A stretch of 64,000 nt of DNA, taken from Rhizodiscina lignyota. Lineage: Eukaryota > Ascomycota > Dothideomycetes > Aulographales > Rhizodiscinaceae. This document shows, piece by piece, positions 57,494 to 64,000 of this stretch (its first letter is position 1; the number at the start of each line of letters is the position of its first letter). The DNA lies in contig ML978130.1 in assembly GCA_010015805.1 (NCBI GenBank), positions 186,001 to 250,000 on the forward strand, given 5' to 3'. The notes below the pieces were generated by a model. The model made no database searches and had not been told where the DNA came from. It worked only from the letters and a program-made list of their open reading frames with translations. Both the position numbers and the translations under genes were made by a program.

Positions 57494-58682
57494 ATGGGTT
57501 CCGACGCTACGCCGCAGAAACCCAGCGAGAACATCGACATGGTGACCTACGAGGAGCTCATCCAGCTCGAGTACGATTTTGACGACGTCGATTGTGAAAT
57601 CAGTGAGTCTCTTTAGCGCCACTTCAGATGTACAATGCATAAATGCTGACTCCCACAGCGCGCCAGCAGTACAAGCTCTCCACCAACCTCTATACGAAGC
57701 GCAACACTCTCACTTCCGCCATCCCCCACTTCTGGGCTCTCGTCCTCGAGCAAGCACCTACAGACATCGACCAATTCATCACTCCCTCTGACTCAAAGCT
57801 CATTGCAGAATGCTTGACCGGCATTGAGGTAACACGCCCGGAGATCATCGACCCAGCTGGCTCGCCGCGTACGGTACATATCAAGTTCACGTTCAGCGAG
57901 AACGAGTGGTTCGAAGATAAGGTGCTGGAAAAAACCTTCTACTTCCGGCGCGCGAGCGATACGTGGTCCGGCCTGGTGAGCGAGCCAGTCAAGATCAATT
58001 GGAAGAAGGGCAAGGACTTGACCAAGGGCCTGACGGATGCGGCGTACAATCTGTGGCAGAAGAAGGAGAAGCTGCATCTGAATGGCATAAATGGGGTCAA
58101 TGGCACCAATGGTGCTGCGAAGAAGCTGCCTGAGGAGACGACGCTTGAGAGGAAACTCGAAATTGCGGGCGAGGAATCGACGAGCTTCTTTACATTCTTC
58201 TCGTTTGTGAGCGAGAGGCGTTACGTCTCGGCGGAGGAGTCTGCTGCTGCAAACGCCGCACAGAAGGACCGTAGGGAGAGGAAGAAGAAGGGTGAGGAGG
58301 TCGAAGATGTCAAAATGGACGAGAGTGCCTTTGAGGAACAGGATCTTGAGGTGTGTCCCCACGGTGGAGAGGTGGCAATGGTGATAGCAGACGATATATG
58401 GCCAAACGCGATCAAGTACTTCAGTAAGTCTACAACGTTTCCTTGTCATTGCTGTAGAAACCGCTTTTTAGATGACGTTTGCTCACCCTCGTCATAGCCA
58501 CCGCGCAAGAGGACGATGATGACGACGACGACGAGTTCGAGGGCTTCGAGGACATGGAGGACAGTGATGAGGATGAGCGGGTGGATATCCGCAGCCTTGT
58601 GCAGGGTAAGCGCAAGGACAAAGCATCCAGCGTCAGCCCTGTTGGCATTGAAGCCCCTCCCCTGAAGACGCGGAAAACGTAG
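57494..58682 (+). CDS. VPS75: NAP-family histone chaperone (Vps75/SET-like)
   Basis: Exons 57494-57602, 57659-58423 and 58498-58682 are joined by 56- and 74-base introns, giving 352 residues. The first exon starts the dimerisation helix (VTYEELIQLEYDFDDVDCEI), continued by TRQQYKLSTNLYTKRNTL. The earmuff domain is marked by PHFWALVLEQAP, VHIKFTFSENEWFEDKVLEKTFYF and STSFFTFFSFV. An Asn/Gly-rich loop (NGINGVNGTNG) interrupts it. The last exon is a strongly acidic tail (EDDDDDDDEFEGFEDMED), as in histone chaperones. Vps75 binds H3-H4 and stimulates the acetyltransferase Rtt109; that specific role is inferred from resemblance to the Vps75/SET branch rather than Nap1. Nuclear. Confidence 0.88.
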
Positions 58683-59862
58683 TGATGTTTCCTTCTCGAA
58701 TTCACTTACTGCTTTCGTAGTTCATCATCGCCTCCGGAAGAGGCTTTCGTTCATTGAGTCGAAACTCTAATGGGTGGTGGAGAAGCGTCATGGTGGTGGG
58801 GATGATGTTTCGTGGTTCTAACCGCTCGATCAATGAGTTTCTCTCGCGAATGGGACTGGTAGCTGTTGCTGGGAATGGTCTCCTTTCCTGATACCCTTTG
58901 CTTCCAATGCTTCACTGTCACACTGTCCTGCATCTTTTAATGCCTTGTTCTCCTTATCGAGCTTTCTTCTCATTTCCCTGCGTGGAAATGTCTGCGCTCA
59001 CGTTCAGGCCCAACCGTATTTGTGTACATTAGCTTCCAGTCAAAAGTTGAACCGGGCTCGAGCTTAAGAATCCGACTGCTTTCTCACTCCAAATAAATTG
59101 TCATAAAGAACAGTTCGCTTTATGATCGTCGACGTGTTGCAAGATAGCAATGGTGAAGTGGACGCGAATGAGCATTCGGGACTATCCATGACCATTCTTG
59201 GCAACCTGCAGTCCACCACGTCGATGTCGGACCAAGGTGCATTAGCTCCGGCAGCCGTGGATCGCCGACTGCGTATATCAATTGCTTCGACCTCTACCGT
59301 GCTCCCTTGACACCCGTGGCCATGTGCATTTTTGCTCCGTTGGCATGTAAGTATTCGTATGCCTTGGCAGGGAAGACAGGTTCGTCACGCCGACTGCCGC
59401 CGATAAAATGTCAGAATGTCTCTCAACGCCTCCCCGAGAGCCGCTGCACTGTACAAGTGACGTCGGCGACCCTGAACTTTAAGGAATCCCAATCGCTGAC
59501 TCATCCCGTCGAGACCGAAGGGCTTGCAGAACCGTGCACAGCACGGAAATGCGATAGTACCAACCATACCGAACGACCCGAAGTAGAATTCAGCTCGTCT
59601 CGCGCGAGATGGGCATGATCCTGAGGAACCCATATATACGTCGTGGAGATGCCCTGTGGTCTCCTCACCATGGGCTGCTACATTCCAACCGCCACGACGG
59701 AATCTTGGGAGATCTCCCGCACGACATAATACCAAAGCGGTAATTCGTTGTCTAATTTCGTCCGCTTCAGTCGCTTGCTTCCCTCGGTACCTTTCATTTC
59801 TGGACACTCGAAAAACACGCTCGTCTCAATTGAAAGGCTACGGCCTGTAACACACGATAAAC
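58683..59862. other. intergenic
   Basis: About 1.2 kb between two plus-strand genes. The overlapping frames at 59300-59800 show no domain. No supported feature. Confidence 0.5.
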
Positions 59863-61462
59863 ATGAGCGGCACAGCTTCTGCCGTGAGAGCGGCGATGCA
59901 TTTTCTCAACCTCGACAGGTTTGATCTTGATCATCACGCAGGAAGGATAACGACCATGTCTTCCCAACAGGACGGCTCTACCAAGGGAGAGGAGGGTAGC
60001 GGCGACGATCATCCGGCTCCAGATTCTCAGCATCAAGCGCAATCTGAGAATGCACAGCATGCAGAGCCTGAGACGTCGAGCTGGATGCCGGGCCAGAGGA
60101 AACATCGCCACCTCCGCCATGGTGGACACCACGGGCATCATAAGCATCACCACCAGGGAGACAAGAGGGAACTTCCATACTGGCTCCGAGACCAGAAGTC
60201 AGTATGGCGAAAGCGCATTCAAAATTTCACGCCATCATGGGTAATGTCAATCCATTTCGTGTTTAGTGAATCAGTATTCTAATCAGAGGTTTCAGTTCGC
60301 TGTGGTAATGGGCACGGGAATCGTCTCCATCCTTCTCCACCAAAATCCGTACGCAACTGAGTGGCTCAAGATTATCAGCTATGTCGTCTTCATTCTCAAT
60401 ACCATCCTCTTCACCGCGTTCCTCATCATGTCGATCTTGAGATACACGCTCTACCCGAAGCTCTGGGGACTCATGCTTCGTCATCCGACGCAAAGCCTGT
60501 TTACCGGCACGTTTCCCATGGGTTTCGCGACGCTCATCAACATGTTCTCGTACGTCTGCGTGCATTGGGGCCATGGTGCGATCACTTTCGTCTGGGCGAT
60601 GTGGTGGATCGATGCAGTCATATCGCTTACAACTTGCCTCACTTTGCCCTTCCTAATGTAAGTTCAATAGCGGGCAATATTCTGATCATTGGGTGCTTAC
60701 ACTTCCCTCAGGATGCATGTGCACAAGTCCAACGACCTTTCCCGCGTCACTGCAGCATGGCTTCTCCCCGTCGTGGCTCCCATCGTCGCGGCAGCGTCCG
60801 CCGGCACCGTCGCAGCAATCCTCCCCAATCCCAACCACGCGTTATGGACCGTCATAGCCGGCTATATCCTCCTCGGCACCGGCTTGCCTCTCTCTGGGTG
60901 CTTGTTGACAATCTACTTACATCGTCTCTTCACGCACAAGCTGCCACCCCGTGAAGTCATCGTCTCCGTGTTCCTGCCGCTCGGTCCCTTCGGCCAGGGC
61001 GGCTTCGCCGCAATGCAGCTCGGCAAAGTCGCAATGAAGGTCTTTCCCGAGACGAATAGCCTCTCCCCCCAAGGTGGCGAGATCCTTTACGTCATCGGCT
61101 TCGTGTTCGCGCTGCTGCTCTGGGGCTTCGGCACCGTCTGGCTGTTTCTCGCGTTGGCGTCCATCTCGCGCTTCAAGAAGATCCCGTTCAACGTCTCCTG
61201 GTGGGCGAGCACTTTCCCGTGGGGTGTGTACACCGTCAGCACATACCAGATTGGCAATGAGCTGCCGAGCAAGTTTATGAAGATTCTGGGGATTGTGTTC
61301 TCCGGGTGCGTCATTCTGCTGTGGCTGATTGTGAGTTTCGCTACTGTGAAGAAGAGTTTCACGGGAGAGATGTTTTTCAGTCCGTGTGTTAATGAGGCGA
61401 AGGTGGAGCTGGAGAAGAGTGTGAACTACACGGAGGAGAAGAAAGATGAGGAGACTCAGTGA
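59863..61462 (+). CDS. SSU1: sulfite efflux pump SSU1-like (TDT/SLAC1 family transporter)
   Basis: Exons 59863-60240, 60296-60657 and 60712-61462 are joined by 55- and 54-base introns, giving 496 residues. The family signature is NFTPSWFAVVMGTGIVSILLH, spliced across intron 1. Ten membrane segments follow, with conserved FPMGFATLINM, LPLGPFGQGGFAAMQLG, WWASTFPWGVYTVST and PCVNEAKVE. In yeast Ssu1 exports sulfite across the plasma membrane; malate transport is known in the wider family. The ~115-residue N-terminal tail is unusual: it is polar and holds a His-rich run (RHGGHHGHHKHHH) that could bind metal. A later ATG at 59956 would shorten this tail by 31 residues. Confidence 0.93.
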
Positions 61463-62469
61463 AATCCTTTGTCTTTTGGCATAGCGCGGCGTTTTGATGA
61501 TTTAGATGGTTGCATGGCGAGAGCTCTGGTAATCCTGGTTTTTTGGTTTTTTTTTTGGCTTCTGGATGATCGTCTACTTCTTAACAAAGAGAGGGGTCTT
61601 CCAGTCTAAGCAATAGGCTACATCAATGAGTAGCGTTACCTCATCCTAGTAAATAGAAGCTCCTTCAACGGACGCATTCCGATCTCCTTGGGGCATGATA
61701 TCGACTTTATTTTGGCCAAGTCCGCGTGAGAAGAATACGGGGATCCAGCGAATAATCAAAGTAACCGTCCGTCAATAGGAATGACTAACATCTGATTGCT
61801 ATACGACTTAGAAATATTACCTCCATGGCTGTGCACTCACCTGATTCGACCGAATCAAAGAATAGGTAAACCCGCACATGAACTTCCAGAGGCGTAGACC
61901 AGGTAATGATTGCAGACGCAACGCACACGACGCATGCTTCGGTCACGCATTTCACTTCCCTCTTTGCGTTAGAGACCTCCGATCAGAACTGCATATCATT
62001 AAACAGTTTCTTTCTTATGATACATTAGCCTCTTCATCTCTTTCGCGACTCTGTAACTCTGCCGCCACACTGTCACAGGTCATTTAAGACTCACGGGAAC
62101 ACGATAGCAACAAGCGAGGCAGAAGAAAGGGCAGAGGGAAAGGCACATATGATCGTCGGACAGTGATGGTACACACGATCAGTCTAATCGGAAGACGACC
62201 AGGTGTGGTATCAGCACACGGCCCAACAAACAGTTGTGAGGGGTGCTCAGTGAGACGTCATGTAGGGATTTGAGCAATTATATATCAATTTGAGTGGTTT
62301 TAGGGCTGGGAAAATCTTACAGTAGTGTGTAAAAGCCCCTAGTCCCCTAGTTCTTTTAGTGCAGGCTCTCTATGATTCACAGTGTCGTTATTGTTATTAG
62401 GAGTGAACGCGTGCCGCAGTGATCACAATTCTCACGCTCAAATTGTACACAGTACACAAAACGAGAGGA
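61463..62469. other. intergenic
   Basis: About 1 kb between convergent genes. It holds a run of nine T's near 61546 and a modestly AT-rich stretch at 62270-62360. No gene is supported. Confidence 0.5.
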
Positions 62470-63287
62470 TTATAGAACCAAGGCGCACAAAAATATGCCC
62501 ATTATTGAGAGCCCAAGAAATGCGGTCCCAATGACACGGCCTCCCTCTCCTGTCGATCCGCCACCACTACTCCCGCTATTGTCACTACTGTCGCTACTTC
62601 CTCCCGACGATGAATCTCCGCTCCCACTGGATCCACCCCCAGACGGAGTCGTAGTCGCACTTCCGCTACCGCCTGTAGTCGAGGAAGCCGCGCTCCCACC
62701 GCTCGAGGCTGCGCCAGAAGCCATCCCGTTGCAATTGTTCGTAGCAGCGCAACACTTCTGTTCCCAATCTAGGGCCTGGCCACCCCCAGATGCGCAGCTC
62801 GCACAGTCGTTGAACGCCTCGTTGAACGTGTTGCTGTATGTCACGTCGTACGCTGAGCCGCACATGCAAGATTCGAATGCGGAGGCGTCAGATGGGTCGC
62901 CGCAGCTGTCGACGATATCTGGTCAATGTCAGAAGAGATGTCGGGTTGACTGGGCAGAGGGGACTCTATACCGCCAAACTGAGAACAGGCAACGGTGCAA
63001 TCATGTGCTACGCTCTGACAATTCGAGCGGAATTTGTCAGGCGCGGAGCCGGTGCCTTCGCATTGAACACATGCAGCGTTGGAGGAGGAAAAGGTCGCGT
63101 CGTTGCAGACGCACGACATGTAGACGGAATGGTCGTCTTCGTCATGTTCGCAGGAGTCGAGGAGGTCATTGTAGTTTGAACAGGCGTCTGAGCAGTCGTC
63201 TGATTGAGACTTGGCAAGTGGACTTGAAAGGAGAAGGAACAGGAATGCAAATGAGATCATATAACTGGCGCGATTGAAGAGATACAT
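62470..63287 (-). CDS. GPI-anchored cysteine-rich cell-surface protein
   Basis: Exons 63287-62972 and 62918-62470 are joined by a 53-base intron (GTATAG donor, GACCAG acceptor), giving 254 residues. A signal peptide (ISFAFLFLLLSSPLAKS) is followed by two similar cysteine modules. The first contains CSDACSNYNDLLDSCEHD and YMSCVCNDATF...CVQC; the second CTVACSQF, IVDSCGD and FESCMCGSAYD...CASC. A Ser/Gly-rich stalk leads to a C-terminal hydrophobic tail (VIGTAFLGLSIMGIFLCALVL), the pattern of a GPI anchor. The spacing is CFEM-like but does not meet the eight-cysteine consensus by eye. The splice joins the two halves of module two. ATG 63260 is an alternative start. Likely wall or plasma-membrane surface. 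Confidence 0.85.
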
Positions 63288-64000
63288 TATGTGATCCGGA
63301 CGGTATTGAGATGAAATAGTCCTGAAATGATACAAAACTCTTTGAAGTCGGAGGGAAGTAGATTTCCTTTTATCTCACGGGGGAATGGGGAGTGCAATAA
63401 TAGATCGCGGTCGAGGTACTCATACCTCGCTTCCTGTGATAGGCGGCTGCTTTCGGCCATTGAGGCCTAGGCGAAGGCTGAAGACAAAGATCATGTAGTG
63501 CACCTGCAAGCCAACCGGCACAGGAGATCAAATAGCTGATATCCAGGCCAGTGGAGGGAGATTTCCTGTCGTGGCTTGAGTGTGGCTATAGGGGGCGTTT
63601 TCTAGATGCTGGAAGACCCTGACGCTATGACGGATCAGGCAAGGTTGAGGATTTGGGCTCTGGGGAAGCGAGAGCCTATCATATAGCGACGAAGCTTAAT
63701 TCGCGAACGCATTATCCCGATTAAGACAAGCCAAACGATTATGTTCCGTTATTTCGAGCCAAGCTCCACTCCAGAGGAGGTACCTGTTAACCCGGAAGCG
63801 ACACCTTGAAGGTTCTTCTCAGCACACAATCGGGCTCTATAGCGAAGAAGACGAGACGTGCTAGGGATTAGGAATGGAACGCGTCTTTGCTTTATGTCAG
63901 TGATGTGTGGTACTATATCATTAAGATGCCCATCATCGTTTGTAGGCGGTGATGACCAAGCTTAATGCTCATGTTGGTTGTCATAATCGAGCATCTGAAG
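63288..64000. other. intergenic, right edge
   Basis: No gene is supported in the last 713 bases. It includes the promoter of the GPI-anchored protein gene, which reads leftward. Confidence 0.55.

Overview
The window is nuclear DNA of a filamentous ascomycete, most likely a Dothideomycete. Protein genes are dense on both strands and carry short introns of about 45-75 bp with GTAAGT/GTATGT-like donors and CAG/TAG acceptors. The gene set is fungal: fungal-type transcription-factor domain, glucosylceramide synthase, calcineurin A, GID7-like WD40 protein, SSU1-type sulfite pump, type I metacaspase. The class assignment is inferred from family resemblance only. No rRNA, convincing tRNA, CRISPR, intact transposon or virus-like element was seen. 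Exon boundaries were read by eye and checked by phase arithmetic.

Layout. 0-5 kb: a small secreted cysteine protein, an AT-rich stretch with short repeats, and membrane-protein paralogue A (minus). 5.8-17.6 kb: flavin monooxygenase, a zinc-finger-less transcription factor divergent from a short-chain dehydrogenase, a metacaspase, a multi-span membrane protein and a disordered protein. 17.6-28.6 kb: gene-poor, with paralogue B (plus) and an MFS monocarboxylate-type transporter. 28.6-35.3 kb: glucosylceramide synthase divergent from a small conserved protein, an ICln-like protein, a 165-bp tandem array, and a CASTOR/ACT-domain protein. 35.3-40.1 kb: no convincing gene. 40.1-45.1 kb: a phenol-hydroxylase-type monooxygenase divergent from a histidine-specific-type methyltransferase. 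45.9-63.3 kb: a conserved housekeeping block with a disordered protein, GID7-like, Mmc1-like mitochondrial protein, calcineurin A, RidA-like, NAP/Vps75-like, SSU1-like transporter and a GPI-anchored cysteine-rich wall protein.

How the genes may work together. Most of the right half is core biology: protein turnover, stress signalling, sphingolipid and wall, histone chaperoning, sulfite export. The left half looks accessory. A regulator sits between a flavin monooxygenase and a dehydrogenase, and two diverged copies of one membrane-protein family lie in inverted orientation about 17 kb apart. The most unusual structures are the 165-bp array, which keeps a 55-codon reading period, and the inverted paralogue pair.
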